This document shows, one piece after another, positions 17,747 to 26,682 of a stretch of DNA of 64,000 bases. The notes beneath the pieces are model-generated. The model searched no databases. It was given only the letters and a program-made list of their open reading frames with translations, and had not been told where the DNA came from. Where the stretch lies: positions 62,001 to 126,000 of the forward strand of contig NZ_VJNO01000011.1 in the NCBI RefSeq assembly GCF_007096885.1, in the 5' to 3' direction. Position 1 is the stretch's first letter; each line of letters opens with the position of its first letter. This DNA comes from Streptomyces sp. 130. Lineage in GTDB: Bacteria; Actinomycetota; Actinomycetes; Streptomycetales; Streptomycetaceae. A program made the position numbers and the translations under genes.

Positions 17747-18987
17747 TCCGACCAGCTCATGTTCCAGCCGTTGAGGCCGTTGTCCGGGCTGATGGTCTTG
17801 TCGTGCGAGTTCTTCACGACGACGACGTCGCCGATGAGCGAGTTGTCGAAGAACCAGGACGCGGGCATGGCGGAGTCGCCGCCGCCGCGCACGTCCTGGA
17901 GGCCGACGCAGCCGTGGCTGGTGTTGGCGTTGCCGAACACCCCGGGACCGCCCCAGTAGTTGCCGTGGATGAAGGTGCCCGAGGTGGACAGGCGCATCGC
18001 GTGCGGCACGTCCTTGATGTCGTACTCGCCGCCGAAGCCGACGGTGTCGCCGTTCATCCGGGTCACCCGCAGCTTCTCGCTGATGACCATCTGCCCGTTG
18101 TACGTGGTGGTGGCCGGGGCGCCCGCCGAGATCGGGATGTCCCTGATCTGCTTGCCGTCGCGGACGACCTTCATCCGGTGCGACTTGGCGTCCACGGTGC
18201 TGACCTGGCTGCGGCCGATGGTGAACGAGACGGTCTTGGCCTGCTTGCCGTAGACCCCGGGCCGGCCCTCGACGCCGTCGAGGTTGAGCTTCACGGTCAC
18301 CTTGGTGCCGGCCGCCCAGTACTGCTCGGGGCGGAAGTCCAGACGGTCGTTGCCGAACCAGTGGCCCTCGACCGGGACGGCGGGCTCGGCGGTCACCTCG
18401 ATGGCCTTCTCGACGGCCTCCGGGTCGGTGATGCCGCGCGTGAAGTGGATGGAGACCGGCATGCCGACGCCGACCGTCGAGCCGTCCTCCGGGGTGTACT
18501 GGCCGATGAAGGTGTTCTTGGGGACGAGCGTCGTGAAGGAGGTGTCCTTGGCGGACTCACGGCCCTTGGCGTCCTTGGCCACCGCGTGGACCTTGTACTT
18601 GGTCGCCGAGGCCAGGTGGTGGTCGGGGACCCAGCTGGCGCCGTCCGCCGCGATCTTCCCCTCGACCTCGCCGCCCTTGGGGTCCGAGACCTTCACCGTG
18701 GTCAGCTTCCCGCGCTCGGCGGTGATCTTCAGCGCGCCGCTCGTCGCGACGTTGTCGGTCCCGTCCTCGGGCGCGACGGTCACCACGGCCTGCGAGGCGC
18801 TGGTGTCCTGGTTCCTGACCCCGCCCGCCTTGGCGTCCGCACGTCCGCCGTCGGCGTCTCCCCCGCCGCACGCCGTCACCAGAAGCAACAGCGCGCCCAC
18901 CGCCAGGGCCGGCAGACCGGTGGCTCCCCGCAGCCGCCGTCTGCCGCCCGTCCCGGCCGATGTCCCCGATATCGGCTGCCCGTTCAA
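17734..18987 (-). CDS. Lipoprotein L,D-transpeptidase with Ig-like domains
   Basis: A 417-residue exported protein. TTG 18987 is chosen because GGGGAGA lies about 8 nt upstream and it places the signal sequence correctly (LPALAVGALLLLVTAC lipobox, Cys lipidated). Two Ig-like modules follow (about residues 60-260), then a YkuD catalytic domain with IHGNYWG-type HGNYWGGPGVFG and the cysteine motif SHGCVGLQD. It forms 3-3 cross-links in peptidoglycan, as the mycobacterial Ldt enzymes do. It is paralogous to the adjacent upstream gene with the same orientation; the pair probably arose by tandem duplication. Confidence 0.92.
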   Translation of the reverse strand: MNGQPISGTSAGTGGRRRLRGATGLPALAVGALLLLVTACGGGDADGGRADAKAGGVRNQDTSASQAVVTVAPEDGTDNVATSGALKITAERGKLTTVKVSDPKGGEVEGKIAADGASWVPDHHLASATKYKVHAVAKDAKGRESAKDTSFTTLVPKNTFIGQYTPEDGSTVGVGMPVSIHFTRGITDPEAVEKAIEVTAEPAVPVEGHWFGNDRLDFRPEQYWAAGTKVTVKLNLDGVEGRPGVYGKQAKTVSFTIGRSQVSTVDAKSHRMKVVRDGKQIRDIPISAGAPATTTYNGQMVISEKLRVTRMNGDTVGFGGEYDIKDVPHAMRLSTSGTFIHGNYWGGPGVFGNANTSHGCVGLQDVRGGGDSAMPASWFFDNSLIGDVVVVKNSHDKTISPDNGLNGWNMSWSEWTE

Positions 18988-19189
18988 TGTGGTCGTCTCC
19001 CCTCGCACGGCCTGGCCCCGCCAAGGCCCCGGGAACCCTCGGGTTCCCACCCCCGCGCGCTGCACAGTGCGCGCTCAGTAAAGAGATAATCACACCGACT
19101 GCGGGCAGATCCCCCCGGAATTGTCACCGTTCCGTCCCAAGTGGCCGCGGGATTTCCGCCGCCCGGCCCGGGGGTGCCGCGACGGTCCG

Positions 19190-20434
19190 CTACCGGAGCG
19201 CGGAGCCCGCCCGCCACTGGGCCCAGCCCAGGTTCCAGCCGCCGAGTCCGTTGTCCGGTGCGACCGTTTTGTCGGCCGAGTTGACGACCTCGACGACGTC
19301 CCCGACGAGGGTGCGGTCGAAGAACCAGCCCGCCGGGGTCGATCCGCTGCCGCCCTGGACGTCACGCAGCCCGATGCAGCCGTGGCTGACGTTGGTGGAG
19401 CCGAAGATGTCCTCGTCGGACCAGTAGTTGCCGTGGAGGAAGGTGCCGGACTTCGTCAGCCGGATGGCGTGCGGCACGTCCTTGATGTCGTACTCGCCGC
19501 CGAAGCCGACGGTCCGCCCGTCCATCCGCGTCACCTCGTGCATCTCGCTCACCACCATCTTTCCGTTGTACGTGGTGGTCGTCGGGGAACCCGCGGTGAC
19601 CGGGAGCGTGGAGACCAGCTCCCCGTCCCGGCGCACCTCCATGGTGTGCGCCGCCGCGTCCACCCGGGAGACCTGCTCCCGGCCCACCGTGAAGCGCACG
19701 GTCTTGGCCTGGCTGCCGTACACCCCCGGCGCGCCCTCCACATCGGCCAGCCCGATGTCCACGGTGACCTCGGTGCCGGGCTCCCAGTACTCCTCGGGGC
19801 GGAAGTCCAGGCGGCTCTTCCCGAACCAGTGCCCCGCCACGGCCACCGGCGGATCGGCGGTCACCCGGATCGCCCGCTCCACCGCCGCCCGCCGGGTGAC
19901 GGGGCGGTTGAACTCGAAGGAGACGATCATGCCGGTGCCGACGGTCGAGCGGTTCTCCGGCTTGAAGTAGCCGATGAAGCGGTCCTCGGGGACGGCGGTG
20001 GTGAAGGTGGTGTGCCGGGCCGCGCGGTGGCCGCCGCCGACCACCGCGACCGCGTCGACGCTGTATTTGGCGGCCAGCCCCAGCCGCGCCCCCTTCACCG
20101 GGGCCCAGGAGTGGCCGTCCTCGGCGATCCGGCCCGGCACCTCCTGCTCCCGCGCGTCCTCGATCCGCCGCACCCGGACGCTCTCCAGCCGGCCGTCCGG
20201 GACCTCCACCCCGATCCGGCTGTCCGCCCGGACGTCCTCGGCCCGGTCGGCGGGCGTGACCCGGATGGCCTCCTGCGGCTTGCCCTCCCCGCCGAGGAAC
20301 GAACCGCCGCCCGAACAGCCCGTCAGCACGGCCGGCAGCGCCACTGCGGCCAGCAGCGCCAGTACGGCGAGCGGGCGGCGCCAGGGCGGAGCGGTGACCG
20401 GGCTCGGCCCTGCCTTCTTCGCTACGTCAGTCAT
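19190..20434 (-). CDS. Lipoprotein L,D-transpeptidase, tandem paralogue
   Basis: A 414-residue protein with the same plan as the following gene: signal and lipobox (LLAAVALPAVLTGC), Ig-like modules including VERAIRVTADPPVAVAGHW and LDFRPEEYW, then a YkuD domain with KSGTFLHGNYW and VSHGCIGLRD catalytic segments. ATG 20434 follows a GGGGGGA run. Catalytic His and Cys are intact in both paralogues, so both are expected to be active. A 202-base gap lies between them, so each may have its own promoter. It is divergent from glgX, whose start lies 152 bases away. Confidence 0.92.
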   Translation of the reverse strand: MTDVAKKAGPSPVTAPPWRRPLAVLALLAAVALPAVLTGCSGGGSFLGGEGKPQEAIRVTPADRAEDVRADSRIGVEVPDGRLESVRVRRIEDAREQEVPGRIAEDGHSWAPVKGARLGLAAKYSVDAVAVVGGGHRAARHTTFTTAVPEDRFIGYFKPENRSTVGTGMIVSFEFNRPVTRRAAVERAIRVTADPPVAVAGHWFGKSRLDFRPEEYWEPGTEVTVDIGLADVEGAPGVYGSQAKTVRFTVGREQVSRVDAAAHTMEVRRDGELVSTLPVTAGSPTTTTYNGKMVVSEMHEVTRMDGRTVGFGGEYDIKDVPHAIRLTKSGTFLHGNYWSDEDIFGSTNVSHGCIGLRDVQGGSGSTPAGWFFDRTLVGDVVEVVNSADKTVAPDNGLGGWNLGWAQWRAGSALR

Positions 20435-20586
20435 GTCCCCCCAACGACGGGGGGCGGCCGAGGGAAACGTGAGTGCGGGCCGCCCGGTGGGCAGAACACA
20501 GGGGACGGCCGCACTCGGGGAGCCGCGGCCGGGACGCCGCACACCCCCTTCCGGTGCCGGTCCCACGAGCCGCGGGAGGCGAGCAG

Positions 20587-22833
20587 GTGTCGAGCGCAGC
20601 CGAGCAGGAGGCAGTGGCCCAGACGGACGCGGGGACGGCCGGGGCCGTGGCGGAGGCGGTCGCCGCCACCCCGCCAGGACCGCGCCCGCCCGCGGTGTGG
20701 CCGGGGGCGCCGATGCCGCTCGGCGCCCGCTTCAGGACCGGCCCGGACGGGGTCGCGGGCACCAATTTCGCGCTCTGGGCGGGCGGGGCGGAAGCCGTGG
20801 AGCTGTGCCTCTTCGACGAGGACGGCACGGAGACCCGGCTCCCCCTGACCGAGCTCACCCACGAGGTCTGGCACGGCTTCGTGCCCGGGGTGCGGCCGGG
20901 CCGACGGTACGGATACCGGGTGCACGGCCGGTGGGACCCGTGGACGGGCGCCCGGTGGAACCCGGCGAAGCTGCTGCTCGATCCGTACGCCCGGGCCGTG
21001 GACGGCGAATTCACCCTTCCGGCCGAGGTGTACGGCCATGTGAGGGACTGGCCCGACCAGCGGTTCGCCGACACCGTCCGGGACGAACGGGACTCCGCCC
21101 CGTACGTACCGAAGGGGGTCGTCGTCCACGACGACGACGGCTGGGCCGACGACCGCAGGCCGAAGACGCCGTGGGCGGACTCCGTCATCTACGAGCTGCA
21201 CGTCAAGGGCTTCACGCAGCGCCACCCCGGCATCCCCGAGGAACTGCGCGGCACCTACGCCGGGCTCGCCCACCCGGCGGCGATCGGGCACCTGACCCGC
21301 CTCGGGGTGACGGCGGTGGAGCTGCTGCCGGTGCACCAGTTCGCGCACGAGGACCATCTGCTGCGGCGCGGGCTGCGCAACTACTGGGGCTACAACTCCA
21401 TCGGCTACTTCGCCCCGCACGCCGGCTACTCGGCGAGCGGCACGGCGGGCGGCCAGGTCGGCGAGTTCAAGCGGATGGTGCGGGCGCTGCACGACGCGGG
21501 CATCGAGGTCATCCTCGACGTCGTCTACAACCACACCGCCGAGGCCGGCGAGCTGGGCCCGACGCTGTCGCTGCGCGGCATCGACAACCGGGGCTACTAC
21601 CGCCTCCAGACCGACCCCCGCCGGTACGCGGACTACACCGGCTGCGGCAACACCCTGCACGTCGTCCAGCCGAACGTGCTGCGGCTCATCACGGACTCGC
21701 TGCGGTACTGGGTGACCGAGATGGGCGTGGACGGCTTCCGCTTCGACCTGGCGGCTGCGCTGGCCCGCTCCATGCACGACGTGGACATGCTGTCGCCGTT
21801 CCTGGCGGTGATCGCCCAGGACCCGGTGCTGCGCCGGGTCAAGCTCATCGCCGAGCCCTGGGACGTGGGCAACGGCGGCTACCAGGTGGGCGCGTTCCCG
21901 CCGCTGTGGACGGAGTGGAACGACCACTACCGGGACGCCGTACGGGACTTCTGGCGCGGCGCGCTGCCCGATGTGCGGGACCTCGGCTACCGGCTGACCG
22001 GGTCGAGCGACCTGTACGCCTGGGGCGGGCGCCGCCCGTACGCCTCGGTCAACTTCGTCACCGCGCACGACGGGTTCACCCTGCGCGACCTGGTGAGCTA
22101 CCAGGAGAAGCACAACGAGGCCAACGGCGAGGAGAACCGGGACGGCACCTCGGACAACCGGGCGTGGAACTGCGGGGCGGAGGGCGAGACGGACGACGCG
22201 GACGTCAACGCGCTGCGCCGCCGCCAGCTGCGCAATCTGCTCACCACCCTGCTGCTGTCGACCGGGGTGCCGATGCTGGTCGCGGGCGACGAGATGGGGC
22301 GTACGCAGGGCGGCAACAACAACGCGTACTGCCAGGACAACGAGACCGGCTGGGTGGACTGGTCGCTGCTGGACCGACCCGAGTGGCGGGAGCTGGCCGC
22401 GCTGACCGCGCGGGTCCTCGCGCTGCGCCACCGCCACCCGGTGCTGCGCCGCCGGGCGTTCTTCTCCGGCCGGCCGCAGGCCCCGGACGGGCTGCGGGAC
22501 CTGGCGTGGTTCACCCGCGCGGGCGCGGAGATGACCGAGGCCGACTGGTACGCGCCCGCCGCGACGATCGGCCTCTACCTCTCCGGCCGGGACATCCCGG
22601 GGCGGGACGCGCGCGGCGAGCAGGTGACCGACGACAGCTTCCTGGCCGTCCTGCACGCGGGGCACGAACCGGCGGACTTCCTGCTGCCGGGCCCGCCGTG
22701 GGCGCAGGCCTACGAACTGGTCCTGGACACCTCGCGCGAGGACCAGGCCCGGCCCCCGGGCACGGTGCACCGGGGCGGCGGACGGCTGACGGTGCCGGAG
22801 CGGTCGGTGCTGCTGCTGCGGGTACGGGAGTGA
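20587..22833 (+). CDS. glgX: Glycogen debranching enzyme GlgX
   Basis: A 748-residue GH13 isoamylase-type enzyme that removes alpha-1,6 branches left by phosphorylase. GTG 20587 follows GGGAGG with 7 nt spacing. An N-terminal CBM48-like domain (MPLGARF to LLLDPYARAVDG) precedes the barrel with conserved regions DVVYNHTAE, GFRFDLA (nucleophile Asp), LIAEPWD (acid Glu) and VNFVTAHDG. A 30-residue Ala/Gly-rich tail precedes the first domain. The glgP and glgE operons lie ~10 kb downstream, consistent with work on the same glucan. It ends only 8 nt from the convergent response-regulator gene. Confidence 0.93.
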   Translation: MSSAAEQEAVAQTDAGTAGAVAEAVAATPPGPRPPAVWPGAPMPLGARFRTGPDGVAGTNFALWAGGAEAVELCLFDEDGTETRLPLTELTHEVWHGFVPGVRPGRRYGYRVHGRWDPWTGARWNPAKLLLDPYARAVDGEFTLPAEVYGHVRDWPDQRFADTVRDERDSAPYVPKGVVVHDDDGWADDRRPKTPWADSVIYELHVKGFTQRHPGIPEELRGTYAGLAHPAAIGHLTRLGVTAVELLPVHQFAHEDHLLRRGLRNYWGYNSIGYFAPHAGYSASGTAGGQVGEFKRMVRALHDAGIEVILDVVYNHTAEAGELGPTLSLRGIDNRGYYRLQTDPRRYADYTGCGNTLHVVQPNVLRLITDSLRYWVTEMGVDGFRFDLAAALARSMHDVDMLSPFLAVIAQDPVLRRVKLIAEPWDVGNGGYQVGAFPPLWTEWNDHYRDAVRDFWRGALPDVRDLGYRLTGSSDLYAWGGRRPYASVNFVTAHDGFTLRDLVSYQEKHNEANGEENRDGTSDNRAWNCGAEGETDDADVNALRRRQLRNLLTTLLLSTGVPMLVAGDEMGRTQGGNNNAYCQDNETGWVDWSLLDRPEWRELAALTARVLALRHRHPVLRRRAFFSGRPQAPDGLRDLAWFTRAGAEMTEADWYAPAATIGLYLSGRDIPGRDARGEQVTDDSFLAVLHAGHEPADFLLPGPPWAQAYELVLDTSREDQARPPGTVHRGGGRLTVPERSVLLLRVRE

Positions 22834-22841
22834 GGGCGCGG

Positions 22842-23492
22842 TCAGCCGAGGATGCCCCGGTCGTAGCCGGCGGCCACGGCGGCGGCGCGGTCCTTGACGC
22901 CGAGCTTGGCGAACAGGTGGGTGAGGTGGGTCTTCACGGTGGCCTCGCTGATGAACAGCTCGGCGGCGATCTCCCGGTTGGAGGTCCCCCGGGCGACGAG
23001 CGTCAGCACCTCGCGCTCCCGGGCCGACAGCGTCTCGTTGCCGGGGGCGGCCGGGGCGCGGACCGCCGAGACGAGGCGGGACGCGACGGCCGGTGACAGG
23101 ACGGTCCGGCCCTCGGCGGCGGCCCGCACGGCGGTGAACAGCTCCTCGCGGGGCGCGTCCTTGAGGAGGTAGCCGGTCGCGCCCGCCTCGATCGCGGGCA
23201 GGGTGTCGGAGTCGGTGTCGTACGTGGTGAGGACGAGGACCTTGGAGCGGGCGCCGCGCCGGGTGAGCTCGGTGATCGCGGCGACCCCGCCGCCGCCCGG
23301 CATGCGCAGGTCCATGAGCACCACGTCGGGGTCCAGCCGGGCGGCCATCTCGACGCCCTCGACCCCGTCGGCCGCCTCGCCGAGCACCCGGAACTCCGGT
23401 GCGGCGGCGAACATCCCGCGCAGCCCGTCCCGTACGACGGGGTGGTCGTCGACGACGATCAGGGTGATGACGCGCGCGGGTTCCCGGTCCAT
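22842..23492 (-). CDS. NarL/LuxR-family response regulator
   Basis: A 216-residue regulator. The receiver domain has VVDDHP acidic residues and the phospho-acceptor D61 in VVLMDLRMPGGGG; a KD pair follows (LLKDAPREEL). The C-terminal LuxR-type helix-turn-helix is LSAREREVLTLVARGTSNREIAAELFISEATVKTHL, given here in two parts by motif (LSAREREVL, then AELFISEATVKTHL). ATG 23492 (MDREPARV). It is last of a four-gene minus-strand operon (ABC ATPase, permease, sensor kinase, regulator) and is phosphorylated by the DesK-like kinase encoded 17 nt upstream. It probably controls the ABC genes. Confidence 0.93.
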   Translation of the reverse strand: MDREPARVITLIVVDDHPVVRDGLRGMFAAAPEFRVLGEAADGVEGVEMAARLDPDVVLMDLRMPGGGGVAAITELTRRGARSKVLVLTTYDTDSDTLPAIEAGATGYLLKDAPREELFTAVRAAAEGRTVLSPAVASRLVSAVRAPAAPGNETLSAREREVLTLVARGTSNREIAAELFISEATVKTHLTHLFAKLGVKDRAAAVAAGYDRGILG

Positions 23493-23509
23493 GGCACAAC
23501 GGTACGGGG

Positions 23510-24763
23510 TCAGGCGTGCGGCACGAGCGGGACCCGGGCGCTGACCGCCGTGCCGAGGCCCGGCCCGGTCTCCACCTCGACGGTGCCCGCGATGCGTTCG
23601 GCGCGCGAGCGCATGCCGCCGAGGCCGAAGCCGCCGGCGCCCCGGTACGGGGGCAGCGCGGCCGGGTCGAAGCCCCGGCCGTCGTCGCGGACGTCGAGGG
23701 TGATCTCGTCGCCCATGTAGGACAGGGTGACCCCGGCCCGGGACGCCTGCGCGTGCCGGCCGGCGTTGGCCAGGGCCTCCTCGGCGATGCGCAGGAGCGT
23801 GGCGCCCACCTCGTCGTGCAGGGGTGCGACGGTGCCGGTGACGGTGAACTCGGCGCGCACTCCGGTGCGCTCGGACCAGCCGGCGACGGTCTTTTCGAGG
23901 GCGCCGGGCAGGTCGTCGTGCTCCAGCGCCGCCGGGAGCAGGTTGTGCACCGACCGGCGGGCCTCGCCGAGGCTGTGCCGGGCGAGGCCGGCGGCCCGTA
24001 CGAGGTGTTCGCGGGCGAGGTCCGGGTCGGTGTCGGCGGTGGAGGCGGCGGCCTGCAGCTGGGCGATGATGCCGGTGAGGCCCTGGGCGATGGTGTCGTG
24101 GATCTCGGCGGCGAGCCGGCTCCGCTCGTCGGCCACCCCGGCCTCGCGGGCCTGGACGAGGAGCTGGGCGTGCAGCCCGGCGTTCTCCGCGAGGGCCTGT
24201 TCCAGGCGGGCGTTGGCGGTCTCCAGGGCGGTGATGGTCTCGGTGCGGGCCCGGTCCTGCTCGGCCTCCCGGTCCCCGATGTGGGCGAAGACCATGGTGA
24301 GCGTGGTGTGCACGGCGAGGACGATGCCGAAGACGGTCCAGTTCATCAGGGTGGCGGGCGGGAGGGTGCTGCCGCTCTGGGCGCCGGCCATGATGACGGC
24401 GACCGCGAGCAGTCCGGGCCGGATGCCGCGCCGCGGGAGGAGCCGGGCGGCGTCGAAGTAGCCGAGCACCGCGTAGATGGAGAAGAAGGGGTTGCACCAG
24501 GTGAGCCCGAGGGCCAGCAGGGTGCGGACGGTGAAGTAGCAGACCCCGGCCCGCCTGCCCGCGCCGGGCGCGGTGCGGGACCACCACAGCTGGAGGACGA
24601 GCGCCGCCGGCAGGAGCACCAGGACGGCGCGCTCGTCGGCCGGGGACATGACGAGGTCGCGGGAGACGGCCGAGACGACGGTGGCCAGGCCGAGCAGCCC
24701 GTACGGGCCGTACCGGAAGAACCGCCACCACCACTGCTCGGCCGTCGTCGCCTGTGCGCTCAT
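23510..24763 (-). CDS. DesK-like membrane sensor histidine kinase
   Basis: A 417-residue kinase. Five or six hydrophobic helices occupy about residues 15-170, followed by a short coiled coil (REAEQDRARTETITALETAN). The HisKA_3 dimerisation motif with phospho-His is ERSRLAAEIHDTIAQGLTG. The ATPase domain shows RIAEEALANAGRHAQA (N box) and DDGRGFDPA, then GGFGLGGMRSRAERI. No extracytoplasmic sensor domain is visible, so like DesK and LiaS it may sense the membrane or its ABC partner. ATG 24763 gives MSAQATTAEQWWWRFFRYGP; the ribosome site is weak. Confidence 0.92.
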   Translation of the reverse strand: MSAQATTAEQWWWRFFRYGPYGLLGLATVVSAVSRDLVMSPADERAVLVLLPAALVLQLWWSRTAPGAGRRAGVCYFTVRTLLALGLTWCNPFFSIYAVLGYFDAARLLPRRGIRPGLLAVAVIMAGAQSGSTLPPATLMNWTVFGIVLAVHTTLTMVFAHIGDREAEQDRARTETITALETANARLEQALAENAGLHAQLLVQAREAGVADERSRLAAEIHDTIAQGLTGIIAQLQAAASTADTDPDLAREHLVRAAGLARHSLGEARRSVHNLLPAALEHDDLPGALEKTVAGWSERTGVRAEFTVTGTVAPLHDEVGATLLRIAEEALANAGRHAQASRAGVTLSYMGDEITLDVRDDGRGFDPAALPPYRGAGGFGLGGMRSRAERIAGTVEVETGPGLGTAVSARVPLVPHA

Positions 24764-24797
24764 GGCCACCAGTCTCCCGGGCGCCCCGGGCTCCCTT

Positions 24798-25595
24798 CTA
24801 CTGCCACCGGAACGTGCGGACCGCGGTCCACCCCGCCGCGAGGGCCCAGGCGGCGACCGCGCCGAGGTAGGCCCAGCTCGGCCAGGAGCCCCGGGCGGCC
24901 TGGTCCAGGGCCTGGGACGCGGCGCCGAAGGGGGTGGCCTGGACGATGCGGCGGAGCACGTCGGGCATGGTCTGGACGGGGACCCAGACACCCGCCGTGA
25001 ACATCATGGAGAAGTAGACCAGCGAGCCCGCGGCGGCGGCGATCTTCGTCGTACGCGACAGCGCGCAGATCAGCGAGCCGATGGCGAGGACGCAGACGAC
25101 CGCGAGCAGCAGCGCCAGCAGGTAGCCCAGCGGCCGGTCCGGCAGCGCCACCCCGTAGGCGATCCGGCCGACGGCCACGACCAGCAGGGCGGAGACGAGC
25201 GCGGCGGCGCCGTGCAGCGCGATCTGCGCGCCGAGCAGCGCGAAGGGCCGCACCGGTGTGGTGGACATGCGGCGCAGGATGCCGCGTTCGCGGTAGCCGG
25301 TGAGGACGGGCGGCATCGCCTGGAGCCCGGACATGATCAGGGCGAGCAGCACCGCGATGGGCACGTACAGGTCGATGACGCGCCGGCCGCCGAGCCCGTC
25401 GTCGTGCTCCCGGAAGGAGGGGACGAAGCCGAGGACCGCCAGGAGCACGGTCGGGAAGACGACGATCCAGAACAGGCTGCCGGGTTCGCGCAGGAAGAGC
25501 CGGGCCTCCGCCTTGAGGACGGCGAGCGTCGCGCCCGGCACGGCGGTACGGGGCGCGGGGGCGGGGGTGGTGGGTGCGGTGTGCGCTGTGGCCAT
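24798..25595 (-). CDS. ABC-2 type transporter permease
   Basis: A 265-residue integral membrane protein with about six helices; an N-terminal cytoplasmic segment precedes the first (LFWIVVFPTVLLAVLGFV). The motif RERGILRRMSTTPVRP after helix 2 is typical of DrrB/ABC-2 permeases for drugs or lipids. It starts at 25595, one base after the stop of the ATPase gene, so the two are translationally coupled. The exported substrate is unknown. Genes for a DesK-like two-component system follow directly, a combination often seen with antibiotic- or lipid-stress responsive exporters. Confidence 0.92.
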   Translation of the reverse strand: MATAHTAPTTPAPAPRTAVPGATLAVLKAEARLFLREPGSLFWIVVFPTVLLAVLGFVPSFREHDDGLGGRRVIDLYVPIAVLLALIMSGLQAMPPVLTGYRERGILRRMSTTPVRPFALLGAQIALHGAAALVSALLVVAVGRIAYGVALPDRPLGYLLALLLAVVCVLAIGSLICALSRTTKIAAAAGSLVYFSMMFTAGVWVPVQTMPDVLRRIVQATPFGAASQALDQAARGSWPSWAYLGAVAAWALAAGWTAVRTFRWQ

Positions 25596-25596
25596 C

Positions 25597-26526
25597 TCAG
25601 GCTGCCCGTTCTGTGCGGCCGGGCCCGTCGGCGGGGCCGGTGAGGTCGAGGAAGGCGTCGTCCAGGGTGGTCTCGGAGACCCGCAGGCGGTGGGCGGTGA
25701 CGCGGAGCCGGGCGAGCAGCGAGATCACCGCGTTGACGGTCTCGTCGGTGCCGTTGATGACGACCCGGCCGCCCTCGGTCTCGTACGACACCGCGCCGGG
25801 GAGCCCCGCGAGTTCGGCCTCGGGCAGCGGTGCGGAGGGCGTGAAGGAGATGACGGTGGAGCCGTCGGCGCCGGCAACCAGGCCGGCCGGGGTGTCGAGC
25901 GCGATGACGCGCCCCTTGTCGATGACGGCGATGCGGTCGCAGAGGCGCTGGGCCTCCTCCATGAAGTGGGTGACGAGCACGACGGTGACGCCGCCGTCGC
26001 GCACGTCCTGGATCAGCTGCCAGGTGTCGCGCCGGGCACGCGGGTCGAGGCCGGTCGTCAGCTCGTCCAGGATGACGACGCGGGGCCGGCCGACGAGGGC
26101 GAGCGCGATGGACAGGCGCTGCTTCTGGCCGCCGGAGAGCCGGTGGAAGCGGGTGCCCAGCTTGGCGGCCAGGCCGAGCCGTTCGGCGAGCGGGCGCCAG
26201 TCGGCGGGGTGAGAGCAGAAGGCGCTGTACAGGTCCAGGGCCTCGCGCACGGTGATCTTGGGCTGGAGTTCGCTCTCCTGGAGCTGGGCGCCGAGCAGTC
26301 CGGTCACCCGGCCGCGTTCGGCGACCGGGTCGAGCCCGGCGACCCGGACGGTGCCCGCGTCGGGGACCCGCAGGCCCGCGACGCACTCGACGGTGGTGGT
26401 CTTGCCCGCGCCGTTGGGGCCGAGGATCCCGAAGATCTCCCCCTCCTGGACGGAGAAGGTGACTCCGTCGACCACGGGGCGGCCGGCGTAGGACTTGCGC
26501 ACCCCGTTCACTTCGATGACTGCCAT
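25597..26526 (-). CDS. ABC transporter ATP-binding protein (DrrA-like)
   Basis: A 309-residue ATPase that pairs with the downstream permease. Walker A is GPNGAGKTTT, the Q-loop region is GAQLQESELQP, the signature is RLSGGQKQRL, Walker B VVILDELTTGLDP, and the H-switch VTHFMEE. The ~80-residue C-terminal extension after VIDKGRVIALDTP is typical of the DrrA group. Note DELTT rather than DEPTT in Walker B, a frequent variant. ATG 26526 follows a weak ribosome site. The promoter must lie in the 156-base divergent gap shared with the ABC exporter genes. Confidence 0.94.
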   Translation of the reverse strand: MAVIEVNGVRKSYAGRPVVDGVTFSVQEGEIFGILGPNGAGKTTTVECVAGLRVPDAGTVRVAGLDPVAERGRVTGLLGAQLQESELQPKITVREALDLYSAFCSHPADWRPLAERLGLAAKLGTRFHRLSGGQKQRLSIALALVGRPRVVILDELTTGLDPRARRDTWQLIQDVRDGGVTVVLVTHFMEEAQRLCDRIAVIDKGRVIALDTPAGLVAGADGSTVISFTPSAPLPEAELAGLPGAVSYETEGGRVVINGTDETVNAVISLLARLRVTAHRLRVSETTLDDAFLDLTGPADGPGRTERAA

Positions 26527-26682
26527 GGCACCGAGCATCCGCCCGGCGGGCCCGCCCCGGTATCGGCCATCGCGCTCGAACCGGCATCGGCCGATCGGTT
26601 GACGTCCCCTACGACCCGTGGGGGACGGGTGGCGGAATAAAACCGCAGGACCGATATCCGGACGGACCGTAGGCTCCTCCTG

